Below are positions 50,274 through 58,875 of a stretch of DNA of 64,000 nucleotides, piece by piece. The notes beneath the pieces are model-generated. The model was not told the DNA's origin and did not search any database. It worked only from the letters and a program-made list of their open reading frames with translations. The stretch is taken from positions 1 through 64,000 of the forward strand of contig CAZMYW010000027.1 in assembly GCA_964570625.1 (NCBI GenBank), given 5' to 3'. How positions within the stretch are numbered: the first letter of the stretch is position 1; the number at the start of each line of letters is the position of its first letter. The stretch comes from JBFLXB01 sp964570625. GTDB lineage: Bacteria; Nitrospirota; Nitrospiria; 2-01-FULL-66-17. A program made the translations under genes and the position numbers.

Positions 50274-51095
50274 GTGCGCATGTTGGTGACGATCGGCGTC
50301 GCACTGTTGGTTGCCATCGGGGCTGTTAGCGGGGTAATGGTCCTGATGGAGGACCGATTCATCTATTTCCCGAGTCCAACCGTCACGGCCACGCCCCAGT
50401 CCGTGGGGCTGCCGTACGAGGACCGTTCGCTCACGACCGACGACGGCATCCGGCTGCACGCCTGGCACATTCCCCATCCGGAGGCCCGCTACACGGCCAT
50501 CGATTTCCACGGCAACGCCGGGAACCTGGGCGACCGCGTGGACCGGTACGCCCAATGGCATCGCCTGGGGCTGGCGGTGTTCGCGGTCGACTATCGGGGC
50601 TACGGACGCAGCGAGGGCTCGCCTTCTGAAGATGGGTTGTACCGGGACGCGAGAGCGGCCTGGGCGGACATCACCGGAGCTCTCGGGATCCCGCCAGGAC
50701 GCGTAATTGTCGTGGGGCGAAGCCTCGGTGGCGGTCCCGCCACGCAACTGGCGCTGGAAGTCGCGCCGGCCGGACTCGTGTTGGAGACTCCCATGACCAG
50801 CATTCCGGCCATGGCCAGGGTGGTCTATCCGTGGTTGCCGGTCTCGCTCATGGCGCGCACCAAATTCGACAACCTGGCGAAAATTGGAAGCGTCAAGTCG
50901 CCGGTGATGGTGGTGCAGGCCGAACAGGACGACGTCATCCCACCCTGGATGAGTCGCCGCCTGTTCGACGCCGCGCCCGAACCCAAACAATGGGTGTCGC
51001 TCGCGGGCGGGCACAATGATTTCGACGAGGTGTCGCGACAGCGCTACGAAGACGCGTGGCGAACGTTTCTCGGTTCTCTGTCCGGTACCCCGTGA
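50274..51095 (+). CDS. Alpha/beta hydrolase, membrane-anchored (YfhR-like)
   Basis: A 273-residue serine hydrolase. A single N-terminal transmembrane segment precedes the fold: HGNAGN after strand 3, the nucleophile elbow GRSLGGG, the Asp in EQDDVIPP and the His in GGHNDF. This matches the YfhR/bem46-type group, usually at the inner membrane with unknown substrates. GTG 50274 has GGAG five bases upstream; ATG 50280 is an alternative. Confidence 0.9.
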   Translation: MRMLVTIGVALLVAIGAVSGVMVLMEDRFIYFPSPTVTATPQSVGLPYEDRSLTTDDGIRLHAWHIPHPEARYTAIDFHGNAGNLGDRVDRYAQWHRLGLAVFAVDYRGYGRSEGSPSEDGLYRDARAAWADITGALGIPPGRVIVVGRSLGGGPATQLALEVAPAGLVLETPMTSIPAMARVVYPWLPVSLMARTKFDNLAKIGSVKSPVMVVQAEQDDVIPPWMSRRLFDAAPEPKQWVSLAGGHNDFDEVSRQRYEDAWRTFLGSLSGTP

Positions 51096-51106
51096 CCGGT
51101 TCGCGG

Positions 51107-52747
51107 TCAGAAACGCGAGGCCGTCAACGTCACGTCGGCTTTTGACCAAGCCTTTTTGAAGCGTTTTTCGACCGCCGCCCCGTCTTTCGCCAAGTCCTGC
51201 GCCCGCAAAGCTTGCGACAGCCCAAAGAGCGCCCAGCCGTTGTCGGGGTGGCGCTTCAAGTCCTCGCGGTAGACGGCTTCGGCGTCGGCGGGCTTTCCGG
51301 CTGCCAGCAATACCGCTCCCAGCGAGTGCCGGACCGGCGCGGGCCACCCTGGCGGCTCCTCGTACGTGAGCGCGTCTTCGAGTTCAACGCCTTTGCGGAG
51401 CTGCGTGACCGCCTCATCAATCCGGCCGCGACGGGCCGCGAGCTCTCCGCCGAGCACATACCCTGCGATCTGCAGTAACTTGGACGCAGGGTTCAAACCC
51501 ACGACGTGAGTCACCGGCAACTCGACCGACAACATCCGTACCTCCCCGAGCGCCTGATCAGCGCCGTCGAGTTGGTCCTTCGCCACGAAGGCGAGTCCGC
51601 GCGCGTAGTACCAGACTCCCCTGGTGTACGCGAACTCCTTGGCCGGTTCCGGTTCATTGAGTATCGCATCCCATTTACCGAATCGCACCAAGGCATAGAG
51701 AGCCGTGGGTTTGAACACCTCCAGCGGCGGAACCTGTTTGATCGCGTCGTCCGGTACGATCGCGGCCAGGTCGCGCGCGGCCTTGAGCGCTTCGACGCTC
51801 CTGCCGCTCATGGACGCCGCGGACCACAAGAAATGCACGTTGTGGGGATAGTAGATCAGCGGATACAGGCCTTCGGGTTTGCGGCCTTCGATGTAATGAT
51901 GATCGATCGCCACCGCCGACACGTTGCTCTTGACCGCATCGTCGTACCGGCCCACGCGCATGTAGATGTGCGCGGGCATATGCACGATGTGCCCGGCGCC
52001 CGGCATGAGCTTGGCCAGCCGTTCCGCGCAGGGCACGGCAAGTTGCGGCTGCACGGCCTCGACCGCGTGGATGTACAGGTGGCACGCGCCCGGGTGGTTG
52101 GGGGCTTTCTTGATCGCGGCCTCGAGGGTGGCCACGATTTCCGCGGTGCCAGGCTGCGGATCGCCCGCTTTGGTCCAGTAATCCCACGGCCGCAGGTCCA
52201 TCATGGCTTCGGCGAACAAGGCCCGGGCATCCAGGTCATCCGGAAACTGCCTTGCCACTTCGCGCATCGCGTCCGCGTACGCCCTGTCCAGCGCGGCCCG
52301 GTTGCCCCCGGGTCCCGCATATCGGGCGGCCAACGAGCGGATGTACACCTGCTCCGCCCGGCTCGCCTTGGCGGCCAGTGAAACGGCTTTCCGCGCGGCA
52401 TCGTGCGCCGGCGCTTCGGCGGCTGCGTCCATCGGCATATTGATGTTGGGACCCAGCACCAACGCCATCCCCCAGTAACACATCGCGCATTGCGGATCCA
52501 AACGCGCGGCTTCCTGAAACGATTTGTGCGCCTCGTCGTGATTGAAGGCGTACGCCAACCGCAACCCCTGGTTGAAGTAACTTTGCGTTTGTTTGGACGA
52601 CGTGGTGATCGGATGGTGCAGATCCCCCAGGTCTTTCAAGAGCGGAACGGAGGGTGTCGCTTTTTCGGCGGCAACCGGTTGCGACCATCCTACGACCACA
52701 CACCACGCGAACACCGTTATCCAGCCACCAGCGCGAATCATCGTCAT
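51107..52747 (-). CDS. Secreted TPR repeat protein
   Basis: A 546-residue protein with a signal peptide (ending near VAAEK) and many tetratricopeptide-type helical repeats, for example AFNHDEAHKSFQEAARLDPQ and GRIDEAVTQLRKGVELEDAL; HLYIHAVEAVQ and GHIVHMPAHIYMRVGRYDD lie in the centre. Such periplasmic TPR proteins act as scaffolds. The gene end overlaps the TfoX-N gene by four bases. GGGAGGG precedes ATG 52747. Confidence 0.88.
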   Translation of the reverse strand: MTMIRAGGWITVFAWCVVVGWSQPVAAEKATPSVPLLKDLGDLHHPITTSSKQTQSYFNQGLRLAYAFNHDEAHKSFQEAARLDPQCAMCYWGMALVLGPNINMPMDAAAEAPAHDAARKAVSLAAKASRAEQVYIRSLAARYAGPGGNRAALDRAYADAMREVARQFPDDLDARALFAEAMMDLRPWDYWTKAGDPQPGTAEIVATLEAAIKKAPNHPGACHLYIHAVEAVQPQLAVPCAERLAKLMPGAGHIVHMPAHIYMRVGRYDDAVKSNVSAVAIDHHYIEGRKPEGLYPLIYYPHNVHFLWSAASMSGRSVEALKAARDLAAIVPDDAIKQVPPLEVFKPTALYALVRFGKWDAILNEPEPAKEFAYTRGVWYYARGLAFVAKDQLDGADQALGEVRMLSVELPVTHVVGLNPASKLLQIAGYVLGGELAARRGRIDEAVTQLRKGVELEDALTYEEPPGWPAPVRHSLGAVLLAAGKPADAEAVYREDLKRHPDNGWALFGLSQALRAQDLAKDGAAVEKRFKKAWSKADVTLTASRF

Positions 52748-53145
52748 CGAGACCCTCCCTTGCTCGGTTTCCTATTGGATTGCTCCGACCCTCGTGGTCG
52801 GCCGCGTGTCGGGTGCATGGCTCTCGCCCGGCTCGCTACCTCCACGGCTTGACGTCCCCAGGTACGGAGTTGATCCGTATCTTCCAGCGTCTCAGTGGGA
52901 ACTTCATAGTAGGCCATGATCGTGGAACGGTTTGAGTAGGGTTTGAACACCGCCATCCCAAGGGCTTCGTACGCCCCACGAGTCGTGTCGTCGACCTTGA
53001 AGTACAACACGTCATCCGCGATGAGCGCGAAGAACAGGTTATCCAAATAAATGCCCACACCGCCGAACATGCGCCGTCCTCTGACGCGTCCGAGACACGC
53101 GAGCTGGTCGAGCACGTGATCGCGATAGTCAGGGCTGACGCGCAT
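52744..53145 (-). CDS. TfoX N-terminal domain protein
   Basis: A 133-residue protein with the TfoX_N fold: RRMFGGVGIYLDNLFFALIA, DVLYFKVDDTTRGAYEAL, then PYSNRSTIMAYYEVPTETL. In enterobacteria TfoX controls competence, but stand-alone N-terminal domains like this one have no established role. ATG 53145 is used; the longer frame overlaps trmO. The basic tail (RGRPRGSEQSNRKPSKGGS) is unusual. ATGA overlap with the TPR gene. Confidence 0.85.
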   Translation of the reverse strand: MRVSPDYRDHVLDQLACLGRVRGRRMFGGVGIYLDNLFFALIADDVLYFKVDDTTRGAYEALGMAVFKPYSNRSTIMAYYEVPTETLEDTDQLRTWGRQAVEVASRARAMHPTRGRPRGSEQSNRKPSKGGSR

Positions 53146-53596
53146 CAGGGCTTGACGTTGCTTCGGACAACCATCCGAGCGTGGCCTCGGGGCGACAGTC
53201 GAAATGGCCCAGGTATGGTTTGATGTCCAGAATCGGCGTGCCATCCACGACGTCGACGCCTTTGACGAAGAGCGTGGTGCCGGTCCGTTTCAGCAGCGCC
53301 ACTGTCAGAATGCCGATGGCGTTGGGCCGATGCGGAGAACGAGTGGCGAACACGCCCCGTTCCTCGGTCTGCCCGGGCGGGTACACGCGGATCGGCTTTG
53401 CCGTGCTGAGGTGGAACGCGAAGATCACGAACAGATGGGAAAACCGCTCGATGTCAAGCAACCCGTCTTCGTAAGCGGGATCGATCTCGATGGTCGCTTC
53501 CGCGGTGGGTGCGTGCCCCAGTATCTTGGGAATCGCGCCGGTGGTCAGGTACGGCGTGCGGAACACGCCGATCGGCTGGTACGTGAACGAGGTCAT
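53129..53596 (-). CDS. trmO: tRNA (adenine(37)-N6)-methyltransferase
   Basis: A 155-residue protein of the TsaA/TrmO family that methylates N6-threonylcarbamoyl-adenosine 37 in some tRNAs. Signature blocks: PIGVFRTPY, FSHLFVIFAFH, ERGVFATRSPHRPNAIG and DGTPILDIKPYL. It overlaps the next gene by 17 bases at its 3' end. The family is small and well defined. Confidence 0.93.
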   Translation of the reverse strand: MTSFTYQPIGVFRTPYLTTGAIPKILGHAPTAEATIEIDPAYEDGLLDIERFSHLFVIFAFHLSTAKPIRVYPPGQTEERGVFATRSPHRPNAIGILTVALLKRTGTTLFVKGVDVVDGTPILDIKPYLGHFDCRPEATLGWLSEATSSPDARQP

Positions 53597-53654
53597 CGCG
53601 AGGTGTTGTATACCTCAGCCGACACGGCCTGCGCAACTTTCGCGGTCGATCATC

Positions 53655-56459
53655 TCAAGTCCCCTTGGCGACCACGGTCGACGGATGCAGATCCGGTTCC
53701 CCGCACCATCGCAGAATGTGCGCGCGGGTCGCCTCACGCAGCGCCAGGGCCGAGGCCCAGTCGCTGCCCTGGGGGACCAGCGGCTCGCCGATCACGACGG
53801 TCACCCTGCCTCGTCGCGGAAACCACGACCCATCCCGGAGGATCGATCGGGTTCCCCGCAACGCCACCGGCACCACCGGCGTTCCGGCTTGGGCCGCCAC
53901 CACGAACGCTCCCATGCGAAACGGTCGCAAGCCCGTCGCACGGCCAAACGTGCCCTCGGGAAAGACGACAAGTGATCTGCCCCGTCGTGCCGCGGCCGTC
54001 AGCTTCGCCGTATCCTCCACGCTTCGTTTGGCGTCGAACCGTTCGACAAACTCGGTGCCCAGTCGCGCGAGAAAAAATCGCGGGACCCAGGCCCTCGCCA
54101 ACTCGCGTTTGGCCACGAAACTCCCCCCTTCCGGCAGAACCGCGGCGAGCACCACTGCGTCGAAGTAGCTGGAATGGTTGGCTGCCAGCAGCGCGGGGAC
54201 TTGCGGCGCACGGCCCCGGATCACCAGTGGAATGCCCGCCAACCGCAACCCCAGACGCGCAAGCACGCGAGTCACGCGCCAGCGCGCCCGTTCGGTCGGC
54301 ACGACGGCCGCTCCGACCAACGCGAGCGTGATGCCGACGCCGAAGACCGACCACGCGTAAGCGGCATAGGCCGCGCGACCTGCACTACGCAGCCAACTAC
54401 GGGCACTGACCACGATTCCACCCAGCGCCACGCGAGCCACCTGCACCCACACCGCCCGGCCGGGCTTGCCCAGGCTGCCGCGTTCGTAGAGTTCCCGGCA
54501 TGCCGACCGTCGGATTTTTCCGCTGGAGGTCTTCAGCACCGTGTGCGGAGGCGCCAGCAGGATATCGTCCGGCGCGGTGTGCAACAGGTCTAATGCCAGC
54601 GTGTGAATCCCGTTCCGTAACTCCAGGAGTCTCGCCGGGTCCGTTTCGCGGGTTTCGGCGACCACCACCAACCGTTCGGTCCCGCTTCCGGGGTCCGTTG
54701 TCCCGAAGACCGCGACGCAGCCCTTACGAATACCCGGCACCGCCCCCACCGCCTCTTCCAACTCGTACGGATACAAGTTGCGGCCCGCGCGGATGATGAT
54801 CTCCTTAGAGCGTCCCGTGATGTAGAGATCTCCCGCGGCCAGATACCCGTAATCTCCGGACTCCAGCCACGCGCCGTCGAACAGGGCCGCGGTCGCCTCG
54901 GGATTCCGGTAGTACCCGCTGGTGGTGGACGGCCCCATGAACTGGATACGACCGACCTCTCGATCAGCCACCTCGCGTCCCGATTCGTCAGCCACCCGGA
55001 TCTGATGCCCCGGCAGCGGACCGCCGCACGCCACGAACCGGAGCGCCGTCGGATCGGTCGGCTCCGCCGGCTCCGCGCGGTTGTTCGTGGAAAACGCTTC
55101 TCGTGTGACGCGGTCGATGAGCGGCACGCGACCGGCCGGAGGAAACGACAGCCCCACCGACGATTCAGCCAGTCCGTACACCGGCGTCATGGTCTGCGGC
55201 CGGAATCCGCACCCAGCAAACCGATCGATGAATCGTGTCATCGTATCCGGGCTGATCGGCTCTGCGCCGTTGACCGCCAACCGCCATGAGCTGAGGTCCA
55301 GCCCGCTCAGGGTCGCGTCGTCGATCTTGCGCACACACAACTCGAACGCGAAGTTGGGACCGGCAGAGATCGTCCCCCGATACTCGGTGATCGCCCGCAG
55401 CCAACGCTCCGGGCGGGCGAGAAACGTCAGCGGCGACATGACCACGAACGGGGCGGCGTAATACAGGCTGCCGAGCCACGCGCCGATCAATCCCATGTCG
55501 TGGTAGAGGGGCAACCAACTGACCAGCACATCCTCTGAACTCGCGCCCACCGCTTCCCCCATCGCGCGAATATTGGCCAAGAGATTGGCGTGAGTGAGAA
55601 TCACCCCCTTGGGCGTGCCGGTGCTCCCCGACGTGTACTGAAGGAGCGCGATGTCCTGGGCGTTCAGGCGTGGCTGGGCCGCCTCAGCCGTCCGCTCAAC
55701 TAGGTCGTCGATCGTGACAACGTGTCGTAAGGATTCGACCTGCGCCTTCAACAATTGGCCGACCCGTTGCGCTTCAGGCACCGTGATCATCAACACGGTA
55801 CCCGCATTGCGGAGGATCGCGGTTTGGCGGCGCAAGTGATCTTCGAGTTGCGCCAAACGCAGCGGAGGATATAACGGGACCGGAATACCCCCGGCCAGGA
55901 GAATGCCGGCAAACCCGAAGAAGTACTCCTTGGAGGTGGGTAACATGATGGCGACGGTGTGCCCGGAGCCGATGCCACGCGCCCTGAGTCCCGCCGCTAC
56001 CCCCGACGCACCCGTGAACAACGCGTGGTAGGTCAGCTGCTCGCGACAGCCCTGATCGTCCAACAGATGGAGATGGGGGCGATCCGGGTGTCGCTCGGTG
56101 TGCCACCGAAGAACGTCAACCAACGTGGCCGCGCTCTTCGGCTCACCGTCGATCGCCCCCACGTGCGCGTCCACGGTTTCGACCGTGGCCGACGGCGTGG
56201 CGGCCGGCTCACCGGCCAGCACCGCCCGAAGCAGTTCTCTCGGCGTCTCAGCCGTGGCCATCAGGTGCTCGGACAGCCGTACGCCGAACCGCTGTTCCAG
56301 TCGCATTACCAGTTCCACGCGGCCCAAGCTGTCGAACCCGAAATCGCGCTCGAGCGAACTGTCTAGCGTCCAGACGTGTCCCGGTGAGGCTCCGCGCAGT
56401 TCGGTTGCCAACGCGTCCAGCGTTTCCAACAGCGCATTCGCAGTCTGCGTGACGTCCAT
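53655..56459 (-). CDS. ACP - acyl-AMP ligase - PlsC acyltransferase fusion
   Basis: A 934-residue multidomain enzyme. Residues 1-80 form an acyl carrier protein with phosphopantetheine site FGFDSLGRVE (Ser44). Residues ~110-690 are a fatty-acyl-AMP ligase: LLQYTSGSTGTPKGVIL, YGLAESSVG, ESGDYGYL and GRSKEIIIRAGRN with the catalytic Lys in TSSGKIRR. A linker with hydrophobic segments leads to a PlsC acyltransferase (~760-930) with HX4D (NHSSYFDAV) and FPEGTFG. The fusion can activate a fatty acid, hold it on its own ACP and transfer it to an acceptor. Confidence 0.88.
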   Translation of the reverse strand: MDVTQTANALLETLDALATELRGASPGHVWTLDSSLERDFGFDSLGRVELVMRLEQRFGVRLSEHLMATAETPRELLRAVLAGEPAATPSATVETVDAHVGAIDGEPKSAATLVDVLRWHTERHPDRPHLHLLDDQGCREQLTYHALFTGASGVAAGLRARGIGSGHTVAIMLPTSKEYFFGFAGILLAGGIPVPLYPPLRLAQLEDHLRRQTAILRNAGTVLMITVPEAQRVGQLLKAQVESLRHVVTIDDLVERTAEAAQPRLNAQDIALLQYTSGSTGTPKGVILTHANLLANIRAMGEAVGASSEDVLVSWLPLYHDMGLIGAWLGSLYYAAPFVVMSPLTFLARPERWLRAITEYRGTISAGPNFAFELCVRKIDDATLSGLDLSSWRLAVNGAEPISPDTMTRFIDRFAGCGFRPQTMTPVYGLAESSVGLSFPPAGRVPLIDRVTREAFSTNNRAEPAEPTDPTALRFVACGGPLPGHQIRVADESGREVADREVGRIQFMGPSTTSGYYRNPEATAALFDGAWLESGDYGYLAAGDLYITGRSKEIIIRAGRNLYPYELEEAVGAVPGIRKGCVAVFGTTDPGSGTERLVVVAETRETDPARLLELRNGIHTLALDLLHTAPDDILLAPPHTVLKTSSGKIRRSACRELYERGSLGKPGRAVWVQVARVALGGIVVSARSWLRSAGRAAYAAYAWSVFGVGITLALVGAAVVPTERARWRVTRVLARLGLRLAGIPLVIRGRAPQVPALLAANHSSYFDAVVLAAVLPEGGSFVAKRELARAWVPRFFLARLGTEFVERFDAKRSVEDTAKLTAAARRGRSLVVFPEGTFGRATGLRPFRMGAFVVAAQAGTPVVPVALRGTRSILRDGSWFPRRGRVTVVIGEPLVPQGSDWASALALREATRAHILRWCGEPDLHPSTVVAKGT

Positions 56460-56539
56460 GTTCGCAGGTATACCGCAGAACCCCGTGCGCCCGCAATGTA
56501 TCTTGACGCCGCAAAACGGAACAGCGTATATCTGCGTGC

Positions 56540-56989
56540 GTGAGACTCTGGACCGTCCATCCACGGTACTTGGACTCGAAAGGCTTGGTCGCGCTCTGGC
56601 GAGAGGCGCTGCTGGCCCGATCCGTGTTGACCGGACAGACGTTCGGATACCGGCACCATCCTCAGCTCGTGCGGTTCCGGACGGCCAGCGACCCGTTGGC
56701 CGCCATCAACACCTATCTCGCGGGTGTGGCCGACGAAGCGCGGGTGCGGGGTTATCACTTCGATCGTCGCAAAATCCGCGGCCGCCGCACCCACCCGAAA
56801 ATCACGGAAACCCGGGGGCAGTTATTGACCGAATGGGACCACTTGCTCAAGAAACTCGAGCACCGGGCGCCGGACCTTGCCCGACTCTGGCAAGCTCTCC
56901 CGCAGCCCAGCGCGCATGGACTCTTCTGCGTGGTCGACGGACCGGTCCGCGAATGGGAGAAGGCGCGCGAGTCGAGGCATCCCCAGTGA
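56540..56989 (+). CDS. Pyrimidine dimer DNA glycosylase (endonuclease V family)
   Basis: A 149-residue DNA repair protein, start GTG 56540, matching the pyrimidine dimer DNA glycosylase family: RLWTVHPRYLDSKGLVALWR, GQTFGYRHHPQLVRFR, then GYHFDRRKI. Such enzymes cut the glycosidic bond at UV dimers and the DNA backbone. It is divergent from the ACP fusion gene with an 80-bp gap between them. Confidence 0.85.
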   Translation: MRLWTVHPRYLDSKGLVALWREALLARSVLTGQTFGYRHHPQLVRFRTASDPLAAINTYLAGVADEARVRGYHFDRRKIRGRRTHPKITETRGQLLTEWDHLLKKLEHRAPDLARLWQALPQPSAHGLFCVVDGPVREWEKARESRHPQ

Positions 56990-57070
56990 ATGCCGACGGG
57001 CGGGCACCGCTGATCAGCGCGACGGCGCGTCACCCGGATCACCTGTTCGACCGAGAGAAAGGACCTCCGC

Positions 57071-58135
57071 ATGCCGATCCCCACTGAACCCATTGGAAGC
57101 ATTCCGCGGCCGCTAGCGCTTATCGACGCCATGCAGGCGTTCCAGCGCGGAAGCCTTTCGCAAAGAGAACTGGACACGGTCTTCGACGCCTCGATTCTCG
57201 ACACCATCGCGCGGTTCGAAGCCACTGGATCTCCGATCATCACGGATGGCGAACAACGCAAGCCGAGCTTCGCCACGTATCCGATCGCCGGGCTGGAGAA
57301 CCTCACTTCGGATGGAGTCGTCATTCCTTTTGCCGACGGCCATACGCGCCAACTGCCCGCGCTCACGCGGGGCCCGTTCCGCTACCGAATCTACGCTGAC
57401 CAGTACCTCCAGGCGGCGAAAAGCCACACCCATGTCCCCGTCAAACAGGCGGTCATCTCGGCATCGGCATTGAGTCTGCTCTATCCGCAGAATGGCATCC
57501 CGGGTTATTCGCGCGACGCATTTATCGAGGATCTGCTGCGGGAACATGAGACCGACATCAGACGCTGTCTTCAGATCGGAGCCGCCAGCGTTCAGATCGA
57601 CTTTACCGAAGGGCGGCTGGCGATCAAACTCGATCCTTCGAAACAACTCATTAACACCTTTATCGCACTGAATAACCGGGTGCTCGATCGGTTCTCCGCG
57701 GAGGAGCGGGCGCGGATCGGCGTGCACACGTGCCCGGGCGGAGACCGGGACTCAACGCACAGCGCGGACGTCGATTATGCCGACCTCCTCCCGTATCTCT
57801 TCCAGCTCAACGCAGGAAATTTTTATGTCCAACTGGCGAGTGAACGCGACCGGCGTCGCGTGTTGGGCATGATCAAGCAGCACGCAAAGGCCGACCAGCG
57901 TATCTTTGTGGGCGTCACCGACCCGATCAATCCCATCGTCGAGACTCCTGCGGACGTCAGGGATCGGGTCCTGGAGGCCGCAGACTACATCCCGTTGAAC
58001 CGACTCGGGACCACAGATGATTGCGGATTCGCCCCCTTCGGGGACGACACGTCAACGTCACGAGACACCGCGTTCGCGAAGATCCACGCTCGTATCAGGG
58101 GGACGGCCCTCGCCGCCGACACGCTCGGACTCTGA
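57071..58135 (+). CDS. MetE-like cobalamin-independent methionine synthase family protein (C-terminal type)
   Basis: A 354-residue TIM-barrel protein equivalent to the C-terminal catalytic domain of MetE. It has GEQRKPSFATYP, QIDFTEGRLAIKL, the zinc-ligand block GVHTCPGGDRDSTH (His, Cys) and GTTDDCGFAPF with the second Cys. Short proteins of this kind often serve methylated-thiol or demethylation reactions rather than full homocysteine methylation. It lies 0.5 kb upstream of the B12 riboswitch. Confidence 0.85.
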   Translation: MPIPTEPIGSIPRPLALIDAMQAFQRGSLSQRELDTVFDASILDTIARFEATGSPIITDGEQRKPSFATYPIAGLENLTSDGVVIPFADGHTRQLPALTRGPFRYRIYADQYLQAAKSHTHVPVKQAVISASALSLLYPQNGIPGYSRDAFIEDLLREHETDIRRCLQIGAASVQIDFTEGRLAIKLDPSKQLINTFIALNNRVLDRFSAEERARIGVHTCPGGDRDSTHSADVDYADLLPYLFQLNAGNFYVQLASERDRRRVLGMIKQHAKADQRIFVGVTDPINPIVETPADVRDRVLEAADYIPLNRLGTTDDCGFAPFGDDTSTSRDTAFAKIHARIRGTALAADTLGL

Positions 58136-58147
58136 TATCGATGTGTT

Positions 58148-58372
58148 TCAGGATGTGGTGATCGTGGAACAGCACCGCGGGTAGCGGGAACATCCCCAGA
58201 ACGAGGTGCCGATGCGAGCCCCCCAGGAGGTTCGCAGAATCATCCCAGCGCCGCATTTTTGGCAGGCGGGCGCCCACGAAGTGCCGATTTTTTTCTCGCG
58301 GGTCCTGATTCCTTGCGCGGGGTGGGAGCCGGTCATTCCAACAACTTTGGTGTCACGGTCTCGCAATGCCAT
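58148..58372 (-). CDS. Orphan topoisomerase-type zinc ribbon protein
   Basis: A 74-residue protein holding a C4-type zinc ribbon as found at the C-terminus of topoisomerase I and in NERD-type nucleases: CQKCGAGMILRTSWGARIGT, then FWGCSRYPRCC. The start ATG 58372 has AAGGAGG eight bases upstream. There is no nuclease or topoisomerase domain in the gene, so it is either a free-standing nucleic-acid-binding protein or a surviving fragment. About 240 bases with no gene separate it from the riboswitch. Confidence 0.6.
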   Translation of the reverse strand: MALRDRDTKVVGMTGSHPAQGIRTREKKIGTSWAPACQKCGAGMILRTSWGARIGTSFWGCSRYPRCCSTITTS

Positions 58373-58581
58373 CGGATAGGCCTCCTTGCACCGTGCGTCT
58401 CATCACGGCGCGATGGCGTATCGGTGAGTTCGATGAGCTCATAGCCATTACAGCTGCACAATGTGCGCCATGAAACTCTCTTGCTGGCTGGCATCCTAGG
58501 AAAGCACCCGGACTGTTTCAACTCCCCTGTCGCGGAAACCAGCACATCTCTGTCGGAGCAAGACGGTTTTGTAGATAAGGC

Positions 58582-58611
58582 TTGACAGGCCCTTCTCCTT
58601 TCCTCTACAGT
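58582..58611 (+). promoter_or_regulatory. Promoter of the cobalamin uptake operon
   Basis: An exact TTGACA (58582-58587) is followed after 18 bases by TACAGT (58606-58611, four of six). Transcription would start near 58618, at the edge of the cobalamin riboswitch. Confidence 0.55.
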
Positions 58612-58614
58612 GCC

Positions 58615-58815
58615 TCCGTTCCAGGTAGCCCATTTTGGGCTTGAAAAGGGAACCCGGTTAAAATCCGGGACGGTCCCGCCGCTGTAACCGGGGACGACTC
58701 TCCAGGAACGACCTGAACGTCGAACATTCAGGTCGTTCAAAGTCCACTGGCGCTTTGAGGCGCTGGGAAGGACGGAGGGGTCGGGTGATCCGGGAGTCAG
58801 AACACCTGCCTGGTG
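58615..58815 (+). promoter_or_regulatory. Cobalamin (AdoCbl) riboswitch
   Basis: A complete B12 riboswitch layout: core GGGAACCCGGTTAAAATCC, then GGTCCCGCCGCTGTAACCGG, a variable stem (ACGACCTGAA...TTCAGGTCGT), the CCACTGG...GGGAAGG block and the B12 box AGTCAGAACACCTGCC (58795-58810). It sits between a promoter and btuF; when B12 is plentiful it should switch off uptake genes. A terminator stem was not clearly found after it, so control may act on translation. Confidence 0.93.
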
Positions 58816-58875
58816 CCTTCTTTGCGGTCGTGCCTCGAACGAGGGCTGGTCCGCACTTCGGGATGAAGAAGCTGG

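Noticed and set aside
50211..51347. 378-codon minus-strand frame over the alpha/beta hydrolase
   Set aside because: Antisense shadow; the plus-strand hydrolase has a complete catalytic triad.
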